From contig NZ_FOIA01000011.1 of assembly GCF_900111605.1 (NCBI RefSeq), positions 37,375 to 101,374 of the forward strand: 64,000 nt of DNA, in the 5' to 3' direction. This document shows, one piece after another, positions 36,020-44,871 of the stretch (position 1 is the first letter of the stretch; every line of letters starts with the position of its first letter). Made by a program: the position numbers and the translations under genes. Source of the DNA: Nitrosomonas marina. Its GTDB lineage: Bacteria > Pseudomonadota > Gammaproteobacteria > Burkholderiales > Nitrosomonadaceae. The notes under the pieces were generated by a model. The model was not told where the DNA came from. It made no database searches and saw only the letters and a program-made list of their open reading frames with translations.

Positions 36020-36361
36020 ATGGAAAATCTGGGATTAAAGAACAAAAATACTTTGATATTGGTACACGGATATAATAATGAGCAGTTTGAAGGTTACGAT
36101 GCATATCAAATTATAGAAAACCAGATTAAAAAAATAATTCCCGGTATCTATGATTATGTGATTAATTATTCCTGGCCTGGTGGCGATCAGTTGCTGGAAT
36201 GGTGGCAGGTAAAAACAAGATCCAACTCCATTGCGCGTGTTTTTCGTTTTCTAATTGAAGCACTGGCAGGAACAGCAAACAGTCTGGACATGATGACACA
36301 CAGCCTGGGGGAAAAGCCTTGGTCTTTTTTCAAAAAACAAACTGGTCGCGAAATTATATAA
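36020..36361 (+). pseudogene. Truncated alpha/beta-hydrolase
   Basis: The 113-codon frame begins like an alpha/beta hydrolase (KNTLILVHGYNNEQFEGYDAYQ) and reaches the nucleophile elbow MTHSLG, where the catalytic serine would sit, then breaks off at a run of five G (36306-36311) and ends. A one-base shift there would continue the frame for another 45 or so residues without reaching the aspartate-histidine half of the triad. I read it as a remnant or a frameshifted gene of a lipase-like enzyme that once belonged to the locus. Confidence 0.6.
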
Positions 36362-36858
36362 CAGAGCAGCGCCCTTATATGTATCGGTAGCAATACCTGC
36401 GCTTGTCACATACACACGATCCATTTCTTACTCGAAAAACCAATACTGACAAATGAGGATATAGTCTCATTCTGCGCCAGTTGCCTTTAAGCAAATATTA
36501 TTTGCCTGCCCTATGGTAAACTAAGTTATCTAACGCATAACTTAAAGTATGCACGGCGCGGCACGAAAAAAATTATACTGTTTTTTGTAGGGTGGACTTT
36601 AACCAAACCATGTAAATACTATAAGATTCATGTCACAATAGCAGCAGGTTAATTTGTGTTGGTGATTTGACAATATCGTTAAGACTATAACCTCGATTGA
36701 TCGTTATCAAAGAGAACAAACGGCATTCACCCTCAAAGAAAAATTAGCTATTGTTTTTTAATCCTGATAGTTGTCCACACGCTGATGTTTTAGTCTATGC
36801 AAATAAAACATTACAAAAATTCACTCCTATATAGAACAAACCTGGAAATTTGTTAATA
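36362..36858. other. AT-rich intergenic region, 497 bp
   Basis: No gene is seen. The segment is AT-rich with short frames only. It probably marks the right boundary of the lipid-oxidation locus and contains the promoter for the YiiX-like gene. Confidence 0.5.
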
Positions 36859-37701
36859 ATGGGCTGGATGATGAGTACAGTTGGTAATCTGCTGGCAAAT
36901 TACCTGACGAAACCGCTCAAGAAAACAACGCATATCGCACCGATCAACCAGGAAACGTTGCGGGCGACCCTGCAACCGGGCGATGTATTGCTCGTCGACG
37001 GAAATACACGTCTGAGCGTACCAATTAAATACCTGACACAGTCCACCTGGTCACATGCCGCAATGTACGTCGGCGAGGATGCGTTGCCCGCACGCGAGTC
37101 CTGGCAGATGCCGCTGGTTCTGGTCGAGGCAGATTTGAAATACGGCGTACATGCCATAACACTGGCACATTATGCACATCTAAATACGCGTATCTGCCGC
37201 CCCGTCGGTTTACTGGAAGAAGATCGCAAACGCGTAGTCGATTTTGTCGTTGAACGTATCGGCCATCATTATGATCTGAAAAATATTCTTGATCTTGGCC
37301 GCTACCTGTTTCCGTTCGCACCGGTTCCAACCAGACTGCGGCGACGGCTGTTGGCACTTGGCAGCGGTGATCCGACTCGAGCGATCTGTTCGACTCTCAT
37401 CGCGCAGGCATTTTATTCCGTGTCGTATCCCATACTGCCGGACATCAAACGCGAATGGATGGATGATCCGGAGTGTGCTGACTGCTATGCCGAAATATAC
37501 CATATTCGACATCACAGCCTGTACACACCACGCGATTTCGATATCTCGCCTTTCTTCGATATCATAAAACCATCGATTGTGAACGGCTTCAATTATCGCT
37601 CAATCAATCTGAAAACAAGTCATGAAACATCTCAGAGAACAGCTGAGACTTCACCCGACCCACAAAATTCCGCTTCCAAGCAAAAGCATTCCGCTTCGTA
37701 G
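36859..37701 (+). CDS. YiiX/YebB-like permuted papain-fold protein
   Basis: A 280-residue protein of the YiiX-type (NlpC/P60-related, circularly permuted) cysteine hydrolase family. The histidine H66 is in TWSHAAMYVG, the cysteine C177 in RAICSTLIAQAF, and the acidic LVEAD lies between. Such enzymes cut amide bonds in peptidoglycan or lipids (LRAT-like N1pC/P60 enzymes deacylate lipids), so a lipid-directed role near the oxylipin genes is possible. The C terminus (about 245-280) is a hydrophilic, serine/threonine-rich tail. The ATG at 36859 is used; an upstream TTG is possible. No signal peptide. Confidence 0.75.
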   Translation: MGWMMSTVGNLLANYLTKPLKKTTHIAPINQETLRATLQPGDVLLVDGNTRLSVPIKYLTQSTWSHAAMYVGEDALPARESWQMPLVLVEADLKYGVHAITLAHYAHLNTRICRPVGLLEEDRKRVVDFVVERIGHHYDLKNILDLGRYLFPFAPVPTRLRRRLLALGSGDPTRAICSTLIAQAFYSVSYPILPDIKREWMDDPECADCYAEIYHIRHHSLYTPRDFDISPFFDIIKPSIVNGFNYRSINLKTSHETSQRTAETSPDPQNSASKQKHSAS

Positions 37702-37933
37702 AAGAAGAACATCAACTGGATACGGCTGAATCTAATTTAGTAGAAATAAGACAAACTAAGCAAGATCAGATACCATCATTACTTTCCCGATGAAAACAAC
37801 TGCTGTCAAAAGTATTGATTTTCTGGTTTTAGTGATAGCAATGAGCGGTTCCCCTTAAAAGACAGGTTAAGTCGAGATCAGCCAGATGTTACAGCAGGCA
37901 CATCAGTATCAGAAACCGATGCTGACAGCAGGA
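37702..37933. other. Convergent intergenic region
   Basis: 232 bases between the convergent YiiX-like and nadE genes. No clear T-tailed hairpin was found. Confidence 0.4.
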
Positions 37934-39550
37934 TCATTCCTCAAATCTGTTTGTAATCGGGTACCGCCAGGTCGTGCCAAAATCACATTGTGTGATACGA
38001 ATGCCGGGGGGCGACTGACGGCGTTTGTATTCATTGATCTTGATTAGATGAATAACACGATGAACATCCGGTTCGCTGAAGCCTTTTTCGATAATTTCAA
38101 CTGACGACAAATTATTTTCAATATATGCTTCCATAACCGCATCCAGCACTTCATATGGGGGCAGACTGTCCTGATCAGTCTGATTATGGCGCAACTCTGC
38201 CGTCGGCTCGCGTTCTATAATACGCTGCGGAATGATTTCGGCAATTTGATTACGATACTTACACAGCTGATAAACCATGGTTTTGCTGATATCTTTTAAA
38301 ACTGAAAAACCACCAGCCATATCGCCATATAAGGTACAGTAACCGACGGCAATTTCGGATTTATTACCGGTGGTCAGAACGATATAGCCGGTTTGATTTG
38401 ACAATGCCATCAGTAATGTACCGCGTATACGTGCTTGCAGATTTTCAGGGACTGTGCTGACGTAATTATTGTCCGGTGAGACCTGAAAGTCATTTTTCAG
38501 TGTCAGTAAAAAATGATCAAACAATGGTTTAATCAAACTCTGGTTATGTTTGACACCCAATGTTTTAGCCATCGTTGCCGCATCCTCGAGGCTGAAACTC
38601 GATGTATACTGGGTGGGCAGCATGACAGTCTGTACCCGTTCGGCGCCCAGCGCATCCACTGCAATCGCCAGCGTCAATGCTGAATCTATACCACCAGACA
38701 AACCAATGAGCACGCCGGGAAAACTGTTTTTGTCAATATAGTCCCGTACCCCCACGCATAAAGCCTGATATATGCTGGCGACCGTCGACAGTTGAGGTTC
38801 GATATTACCATTCACCGGCTCACGGTTTTCGATTTCAACCAGACCTAGTTCCTCATTGAATTCCGAGAACTGGTGCGTCAATATGCCTTGCCTGTTCATC
38901 ACAAAAGACGCGCCATCAAATACCAGCTCATCCTGACCACCCACTAAATTGGCATGAATTACGGTGATACCCGTTTCGTTAATAAATTGCTGGGTGAGCT
39001 GATAGCGGGAAACCTGCTTATCGATATGGTATGCTGATGCACTCAGCACCAGCAAATGATCAACATCCGCATCAAACAATACGTTGCCCTCTTGGGCATG
39101 AGCCTGCCAAAAATCTGCGCAGATCAGAATGCCAAACGTCTCTCCGGCCACTTCGAACCGGCAAGGTTCTGAGCCTTTGTCGAAATAGTAATACTCGTTG
39201 AAAAACGGGGCCCGGTTCAGAACACGCTTATGATGGAATGCTATAATTTCACCATCCTGTATGACTGATGCCGCATTGTAAAGCTTGCCATTTCTGAAGT
39301 CCGGATGACCGACAACCGCTATGATCCCGGAAATCTTTTGAGCCAGATCGGTCAATGCATTGGCGCAGTGCTCATAAAAAGCTTCTCGCAACAACAAATC
39401 AACCGGCGGATAACCGGACAATGCCAGTTCCGGCGTTACAATCAAATCGGCACCGGCGTTTTTTGCTTCCTCTACTGCAACGACAATTTTTGCAGCATTA
39501 CCGGCAATATCACCGACAGCAAGGTTGAGTTGAGCTATGACAATCTTCAT
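37934..39550 (-). CDS. nadE: Glutamine-dependent NAD+ synthetase
   Basis: A 538-residue fusion. The N-terminal nitrilase-like glutaminase domain has the catalytic elements TPELALSGYPP (Glu about residue 41), KRVLNRAPFF (Lys) and GILICADFWQ (Cys about 148). The C-terminal NAD synthetase domain has the ATP pyrophosphatase P-loop GLSGGIDSALTLAI and LTTGNKSEIAVGYCTLYGDMAGG. It makes NAD+ from nicotinic acid adenine dinucleotide using glutamine. The length is normal for the two-domain type. It is 25 bases downstream of the phosphomannomutase gene, probably in the same transcript. Confidence 0.95.
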   Translation of the reverse strand: MKIVIAQLNLAVGDIAGNAAKIVVAVEEAKNAGADLIVTPELALSGYPPVDLLLREAFYEHCANALTDLAQKISGIIAVVGHPDFRNGKLYNAASVIQDGEIIAFHHKRVLNRAPFFNEYYYFDKGSEPCRFEVAGETFGILICADFWQAHAQEGNVLFDADVDHLLVLSASAYHIDKQVSRYQLTQQFINETGITVIHANLVGGQDELVFDGASFVMNRQGILTHQFSEFNEELGLVEIENREPVNGNIEPQLSTVASIYQALCVGVRDYIDKNSFPGVLIGLSGGIDSALTLAIAVDALGAERVQTVMLPTQYTSSFSLEDAATMAKTLGVKHNQSLIKPLFDHFLLTLKNDFQVSPDNNYVSTVPENLQARIRGTLLMALSNQTGYIVLTTGNKSEIAVGYCTLYGDMAGGFSVLKDISKTMVYQLCKYRNQIAEIIPQRIIEREPTAELRHNQTDQDSLPPYEVLDAVMEAYIENNLSSVEIIEKGFSEPDVHRVIHLIKINEYKRRQSPPGIRITQCDFGTTWRYPITNRFEE

Positions 39551-39575
39551 GTAAGAACGAACTCATCCGAACCGG

Positions 39576-40964
39576 CTAAAAAGGCAACGTAACATCCGGC
39601 ATAATCCGTTGGATGTTGTCACGAAAATCCTGTTGAATGCGTTCAAGCGCTGTTATATTCTCGGCTTCAAAACGCAGTACGATAACAGGTGTTGTATTCG
39701 ATGCGCGCGCTAGTCCGAATCCATCTTCATATTCAACCCGCAGCCCGTCAATTGTTATAACCTGCCTTGCGCCGCTGAAACGCGCATGTTGCTGAAGCGC
39801 CGCAATCATGGCCTGATTTTCTCCTTCCTGGACCCTGATCTGCAACTCCGGCGTATTGACTGAATCGGGGAGGCTGTTTAAAACGCTTTCCATATCGTCA
39901 GTGTGACTTAGTAATTCCAGCAGCCGTGCACCGGCATATAAGCCATCATCAAATCCGTACCAGCGCTCCTTGATAAAAAAGTGCCCGCTCATTTCACCTG
40001 CCAGCAATGCGTTTGTTTCCCTTAATTTGGCCTTGATAAAGGAGTGACCTGTCTTCCACATTATGGGAACGCCGCCATGCTTTTCGATCCAAGGCGCCAG
40101 ATTGCGCGTACATTTGACATCAAAAATAATCTGGCCACCCGGATTTCTGGACAACACATCTGCAGCAAACAGCATGAGCTGACGATCCGGATAAATAATA
40201 TTGCCTTTTTTGGTCACGACGCCCAGGCGGTCGCCATCGCCGTCAAAAGCAATCCCGATTTCGGCATCGGTGGTTGCGAGCGCATGGATTACATCGCGCA
40301 GATTGTCAGGCATCGACGGATCAGGATGATGATTGGGAAACGCGCCATCGACATCACAAAACAGTTCAATCACATCGCAGCCCAGTTTCCGGTAAAGAAC
40401 TGGCGCAAATGCGCCTGTAACGCCATTGCCGCAATCAACAACGATTTTCATCGGACGATCAAGCTTAACATCACCGACTATTCTCTGAATATAGTCATCC
40501 CCAACATCGCGTTTGGCGTAATTGCCATTACCATGCGCGAGTTCCTGGTTGTCAATGCGTATACGTAGCGCCTGTATGGAATCTGCCGCCAGTGTTTCGC
40601 CTCCCAGAACGATTTTGAAACCGTTGTACTCCGGTGGATTATGACTACCTGTCACCATGACGCCGGAAAAGCTGCAATGTTCAAATGCTGCAAAATAAAG
40701 TATCGGCGTTGCCACCATGCCCACATCCAGCACATCAACACCGCTTTTAAGAATACCTTTTATCAGTGCCTCAGCTAGTGAAGGCCCAGACAACCGGCCA
40801 TCCCGTCCTACTGCAATTGAAGCAACGTGACGGGCACGCGCTTCGGAACCAATTGCATGTCCTATGGCCTCAACATGGTCAGTGGTCAGGTTTTGATCAA
40901 CAATACCCCGGATATCGTAGGCCTTGAATATCTCATGTGGAACAGATTGCTTTGCCTCGTTCAT
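39576..40964 (-). CDS. Phosphomannomutase/phosphoglucomutase
   Basis: A 462-residue AlgC-type alpha-D-phosphohexomutase with IFKAYDIRGIVDQNL near the N terminus, the phosphoserine loop MVTGSHNPPEYNGFK, the metal loop IGIAFDGDGDRLGVV, a sugar-binding GEMSGHFFI loop and a final phosphate-binding RASNTTPVIVLRFE. The enzyme interconverts hexose 1- and 6-phosphates for exopolysaccharide and lipopolysaccharide synthesis. Standard length. It lies downstream of the small zinc-finger gene and ends 25 bases before nadE. Confidence 0.95.
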   Translation of the reverse strand: MNEAKQSVPHEIFKAYDIRGIVDQNLTTDHVEAIGHAIGSEARARHVASIAVGRDGRLSGPSLAEALIKGILKSGVDVLDVGMVATPILYFAAFEHCSFSGVMVTGSHNPPEYNGFKIVLGGETLAADSIQALRIRIDNQELAHGNGNYAKRDVGDDYIQRIVGDVKLDRPMKIVVDCGNGVTGAFAPVLYRKLGCDVIELFCDVDGAFPNHHPDPSMPDNLRDVIHALATTDAEIGIAFDGDGDRLGVVTKKGNIIYPDRQLMLFAADVLSRNPGGQIIFDVKCTRNLAPWIEKHGGVPIMWKTGHSFIKAKLRETNALLAGEMSGHFFIKERWYGFDDGLYAGARLLELLSHTDDMESVLNSLPDSVNTPELQIRVQEGENQAMIAALQQHARFSGARQVITIDGLRVEYEDGFGLARASNTTPVIVLRFEAENITALERIQQDFRDNIQRIMPDVTLPF

Positions 40965-41000
40965 AATACCCAGCGCCAGTTATTCATCAAAAAAATCATG

Positions 41001-41204
41001 TCAATGGTGTCCCGCAAGCGGACCGCCCTTAAGCGTATAGTGGGTACCGCAATAAGGACACAAAGCCTCGCCAGTTTTCTCTATCGGCAGAAAAACCCGT
41101 GGATGCGTATTCCATAGTTGCATCTCGGGAGTCGGACAATGTAACGGCAACTCATCGACCGTAATTTCAATTTCTCTATTTTTATTATCTGTTTGCTGAT
41201 TCAT
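41001..41204 (-). CDS. Small zinc-finger (CHCC) domain protein
   Basis: A 67-residue protein with the CHCC-type zinc motif found in NADH dehydrogenase Fe-S subunit 6 and related bacterial proteins: LHCPTPEMQLWNTHPRVFL ... EALCPYCGTHYTL. The start is at MNQQTDNK; an in-frame ATG ten codons earlier overlaps the ilvE end. It is just after ilvE in the same direction, a frequent arrangement in beta-proteobacteria. The role is not known with certainty. Confidence 0.85.
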   Translation of the reverse strand: MNQQTDNKNREIEITVDELPLHCPTPEMQLWNTHPRVFLPIEKTGEALCPYCGTHYTLKGGPLAGHH

Positions 41205-41226
41205 AATTAATACATTCCCATTAAGC

Positions 41227-42150
41227 TTAACCAACTAAAGTAAGCCAATCACTGTGATCGGTGTTTTTACCCTTGACACAATCGAAAAACAGGCTTTGCA
41301 GCTGCGTTGTTAGCGGACCGCGTTTGCCGCCGCCGATAGTACGGTTATCCAATTCACAAATAGGCGTGATTTCTGCAGCTGTGCCGGTAAAAAATGCCTC
41401 ATCGGCGCAATAGACTTCATCGCGTGTAATGCGTTTTTCCGTAACAGGGATACCCAGTTCCAGTGCCAGTTCGATGACAGAGGCACGGGTAATTCCCTCG
41501 AGACAGGACGTCAAATCAGGTGTATAAAGCGTGCCGTGCTTAACGATAAAAATATTTTCACCAGACCCTTCCGCAACGTAGCCTTCCGAATCAAGCAGCA
41601 ATGCTTCATTATAACCGCATAATGCGACTTCCTGATGAGCGAGTATAGAGTTGGCGTAGGTTGTCACCGATTTGGCGCGACACATGTTGATGTTGACATG
41701 ATGACGGGTAAATGAAGACGTTTTCACGCGTATTCCTGTTTCCAGACTGTCGGCGCCCAGGTAAGTGCCCCATGACCATGCTGCAATGGCGACATGGACT
41801 GATAGTGTTCTCGCAGAAAGTCCCATTGCCTCGGAACCGTAAAAAACGATCGGACGAATATAACCTGATGTCAGATTATTCTGTTTGACAACATCACATT
41901 GCGCCTGCATGACTGTCGCCTTGTCGTACGGCATTTTCATCATAAAAATATGCGCTGAGTTAAAAAGCCGATCGGTATGTTCTCTTAACCGAAATATAGC
42001 CGCCCCCTGCGCCGTCTCATAAGCGCGCAATCCCTCAAATACACCCATTCCATAGTGAAGCGTATGTGTCAGCACATGCGTATTGGCTTCCCGCCAGGGA
42101 ACCATTTCGCCGTCGTACCAGATAACGCCGTCACGATCAGCCATTGACAT
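41227..42150 (-). CDS. ilvE: Branched-chain amino acid aminotransferase
   Basis: A 307-residue fold type IV PLP aminotransferase. Visible features are DGEMVPWREANTHVLTHTLHYGMGVFEGLRAYE at the start, the PLP-binding lysine region VNINMCRAKSVTTYANSILA and EGSGENIFIVK with TPDLTSCLEGITRASVIELA, all characteristic of IlvE. It catalyses the last step of leucine, isoleucine and valine synthesis. Normal length; the start MSMADRDGVIWYDG is conventional. Confidence 0.96.
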   Translation of the reverse strand: MSMADRDGVIWYDGEMVPWREANTHVLTHTLHYGMGVFEGLRAYETAQGAAIFRLREHTDRLFNSAHIFMMKMPYDKATVMQAQCDVVKQNNLTSGYIRPIVFYGSEAMGLSARTLSVHVAIAAWSWGTYLGADSLETGIRVKTSSFTRHHVNINMCRAKSVTTYANSILAHQEVALCGYNEALLLDSEGYVAEGSGENIFIVKHGTLYTPDLTSCLEGITRASVIELALELGIPVTEKRITRDEVYCADEAFFTGTAAEITPICELDNRTIGGGKRGPLTTQLQSLFFDCVKGKNTDHSDWLTLVG

Positions 42151-42290
42151 CCAGAAACTCCCGAAAAAAGACCTGTTGAAAATCGTATTCTAACTGATTT
42201 TTCCTGCCGCGTTGAAAGCTCTCTGCCAAACACAGCATACAAAAAAAAGCGATCAACGATTTTACAACAACATGTGGAAACGCCCAGCAA

Positions 42291-42797
42291 CTATATCTTT
42301 CGACTGTCGTACGCCCAGTTCAACAGCGCCTGCCTCTGTTTACGGCGACATTTCAGGTCACCTTTCAGACAATTTTTCCTGATTTGCGCAGTATGCCGCT
42401 TCATTGCCTTCCACCGTTTGATTTGACGGATATCGTCTGAACATCTGCGCCCCATAAAATAGCGACAATACCATTGAAACCAGCCCCTCGGATCATCCGT
42501 ATGAATCCAGCCTTTCTCACGCCAGACTGCCAGCGATTGAGACGCATTGACACCATAAAAATTCATTTCCGGTACATGTCGCTCATGGCACAGCCGAGCA
42601 TTGGCAAACCAGTCTGCAGGGAATTCATCAACACAATCTGTCATATATTTGCCGCCGAACACTCCCATTTGCAGCATTTGCCCGGGAGTCAGTTCAGGTT
42701 TGAATTCAGGATGGAAATGCTCTCCGGCCGGTTCGGTCAGATAGTACGAAAACTGTTGCTGCATCAGATCATTAACGACTACTTTGCGTTTTTTCAT
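42291..42797 (-). CDS. Conserved protein of unknown function
   Basis: A 168-residue basic, aromatic-rich soluble protein (LTPGQMLQMGVFGGKYMTDCVDEFPADWF, GWFQWYCRYFMGRRC). The C terminus is rich in lysine and arginine (KRHTAQIRKNC, KCRRKQRQAL). The pattern WFQWYCRYFMGRR is familiar from uncharacterised proteins but no function is known to me. It sits between ilvE and hslO in the same direction. Confidence 0.75.
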   Translation of the reverse strand: MKKRKVVVNDLMQQQFSYYLTEPAGEHFHPEFKPELTPGQMLQMGVFGGKYMTDCVDEFPADWFANARLCHERHVPEMNFYGVNASQSLAVWREKGWIHTDDPRGWFQWYCRYFMGRRCSDDIRQIKRWKAMKRHTAQIRKNCLKGDLKCRRKQRQALLNWAYDSRKI

Positions 42798-42860
42798 GCC
42801 GTTTCAACTAAATTTCACATATCGCCTGTAATTGATGCGTTGATACGGAGAGCCGGAAAA

Positions 42861-43715
42861 TCAGTGAACCGTCGGCCCCGCATCGCGAAAAATGGCATCG
42901 ATCGCCAGCGCATCAAAACGGTACTCACGATTACAGATATCGTCATGAACAATAACCTCGCCGCGTTCACGCAAAATAGAATTCACCTCTTCGCGCCCCA
43001 GCGATTGTAACATTTCACAGATTTTTGCAGTATTTTCCTGACAACCATAGCTGATCGACTGCGCTTCGAAGATGCGGACGGATTCTTCAAAAAACAGACG
43101 TCTGAGTATCTCCTCAGAAGTGTGTGCAAACAGGGTACCATCATAGGCGGTTGCCGCCAGCGTTTCTATACGCGTCCAGCCGTCGGGATCTCGTTCGTCG
43201 GTCAATGGCATTTTCTGCAACAGAATACCCAGAACGGAAGCATTAGACGTCGCCAGAAACAAACGCGATGACAACTGCTCGGACTGTCTGAAATAGTGTT
43301 CGAAAATCTCGCCAATGGTATCGCCATCCAGCGGAACGATACTCTGATAGGCTTCTCGCATTGAATCCTTGTCCAGTGTCAACACCAGTCGGCCGTGTCC
43401 CAGCAACTCCGGAACAGGCTGTACAGAAATTTTCGGGGTATATTTTGCCATACCTCTCAAATACAGGTTTTTGTCACAATCAATCACTAGCATGGAAACA
43501 GGACCGTTACCCTGTAGCTGAACGGTCAATCGCCCAGGCTGTTTGAGTTGGTCGCTCAACAACAGCGTAACAGCACTCATTTCACCAAGTAATTGCATCA
43601 CAGGCTCTGGATATTTCCGGTCTTGCACCATTTGCCGCCAGACACTGTCAAGATGCACGACAGCACCGCGAATATCCAGATCTTCCAGTAAAAAACGTTG
43701 TACATAGTTATTCAT
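42861..43715 (-). CDS. hslO: Hsp33-type redox chaperone with degenerate zinc site
   Basis: A 284-residue Hsp33 homologue, with the domain order normal: N-terminal substrate domain (YVQRFLLEDLDIRGAVVHLDSVW, LSDQLKQPGRLTVQLQGNGPVSMLVIDC), linker helix domain and C-terminal redox domain. The four-cysteine zinc site is reduced. By alignment to the E. coli pattern CxC...CxxC, the first pair reads CQE (only the first Cys kept) and the second HDDIC (only the last kept). The protein therefore may not have the usual disulfide switch. It is 8 bases from the hypF end, in the same direction. Confidence 0.9.
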   Translation of the reverse strand: MNNYVQRFLLEDLDIRGAVVHLDSVWRQMVQDRKYPEPVMQLLGEMSAVTLLLSDQLKQPGRLTVQLQGNGPVSMLVIDCDKNLYLRGMAKYTPKISVQPVPELLGHGRLVLTLDKDSMREAYQSIVPLDGDTIGEIFEHYFRQSEQLSSRLFLATSNASVLGILLQKMPLTDERDPDGWTRIETLAATAYDGTLFAHTSEEILRRLFFEESVRIFEAQSISYGCQENTAKICEMLQSLGREEVNSILRERGEVIVHDDICNREYRFDALAIDAIFRDAGPTVH

Positions 43716-43722
43716 TTAATAC

Positions 43723-44871
43723 TCAACCCCTTCTTTTTTGTATTGCAATCCATGCTTGCCCCAAAGCAACAGCGCTGTCATCGGGTGGTATATTCCGAGC
43801 TGTATAAATGGATAATACGTCGCCCGATGAACTGTTTTTAAGTTTATTCATCAGCCCCTGCAGCAAGACCCTATTATGAAAGCAGCCACCGCCCATGGCA
43901 AGCCGGGTTATGCGATAGCGCCGAACGGCCTGCAAAACCCATTCAGCCAACCCGGTAGATAATGTCGCATGAAATTTCGACGCTGCTCTGGCAATATCCC
44001 GTTTGATCGATTGATTACTCGCCAGGTATGAAAGCAATGGAAAAAAATCAAGCGTATTGTCTTCTGTGACCAGATAACCGTTTTCCAGCGCGTCTTCCGG
44101 ACCGTATTGTTCGGCCAGTTGTTGCAAGGCGACCGCTGCCTGGGCTTCATGCGCTTGAACCATGTTCACACCCAACAAACCCGCCGCCGCGTCGAATAGC
44201 CGGCCCATACTGCTTGTCCGAGGACAGTTAATATTTCTCTGCAGCATGGCGGCAACTGAAGGAGCAGCCAACTGAGCAGGAAAACGCTTTTCAATTTCAT
44301 CACTGCGACCTGCCCTTGCCAGCACGGCGGCTGCCATGCGCCAGGGCTCCTGCGCTGCCCGATCTCCGCCGGGCAGTGGCAGTTTTGCCAGATGACCGAT
44401 ACGTTGAAAACCACTATCGTCTACATACAATAATTCGCCACCCCAAGGCGACAGATCCGAACCCAGTCCAACACCATCCAGAGCCAGACCAACCACCGGC
44501 TCTGTAACCCCATGCTCGGCGCAGACAGCCGCGACATGTGCATGATGATGCTGTACAGCGATAACGGGTTTACATCGACTCGCCGCAAAGTTGCGTGCAA
44601 ACATGGTACTGTAAAATTCAGGATGCAGATCATGTGCAATTATTTCAGGCACAATGTCCAGCTGCAGGCACATTTCTGCAACAACGGCATCCATTTTTTT
44701 TCTCGCTTCAACACTACTCAAATCACCGATAACAGCGGAAAGATAGGCCTGGTTTCCTTGGGACAGACAGACAGTATTTTTCAACCACGCCCCGCAAGCC
44801 AGAACAGACGGGCCGCTGACCGGCAGATTGACAACCCGAACAGCTGACAGGTCAATTTCAGTCACTGGCAT
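43723..44871 (-). CDS. hypF: Hydrogenase maturation carbamoyltransferase HypF, short form
   Basis: A protein of about 382 residues that matches only the C-terminal Kae1-like carbamoyltransferase domain of HypF, with the metal motif QHHHAHVAAVCAEHG, DGVGLGSDLSPWGGELL, SSMGRLFDAAAGLLG and MGGGCFHNRVLL. The acylphosphatase, zinc-finger and YrdC-like domains of normal HypF (about 750 residues) are missing. I recall that Ralstonia eutropha HypF1 has such a shortened form and is functional. It delivers the cyanide precursor for the [NiFe] site through HypE. It overlaps the 3' end of hypB by 14 bases. The ATG at 44871 is used; an in-frame TTG at 44886 is possible. Confidence 0.85.
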   Translation of the reverse strand: MPVTEIDLSAVRVVNLPVSGPSVLACGAWLKNTVCLSQGNQAYLSAVIGDLSSVEARKKMDAVVAEMCLQLDIVPEIIAHDLHPEFYSTMFARNFAASRCKPVIAVQHHHAHVAAVCAEHGVTEPVVGLALDGVGLGSDLSPWGGELLYVDDSGFQRIGHLAKLPLPGGDRAAQEPWRMAAAVLARAGRSDEIEKRFPAQLAAPSVAAMLQRNINCPRTSSMGRLFDAAAGLLGVNMVQAHEAQAAVALQQLAEQYGPEDALENGYLVTEDNTLDFFPLLSYLASNQSIKRDIARAASKFHATLSTGLAEWVLQAVRRYRITRLAMGGGCFHNRVLLQGLMNKLKNSSSGDVLSIYTARNIPPDDSAVALGQAWIAIQKRRG

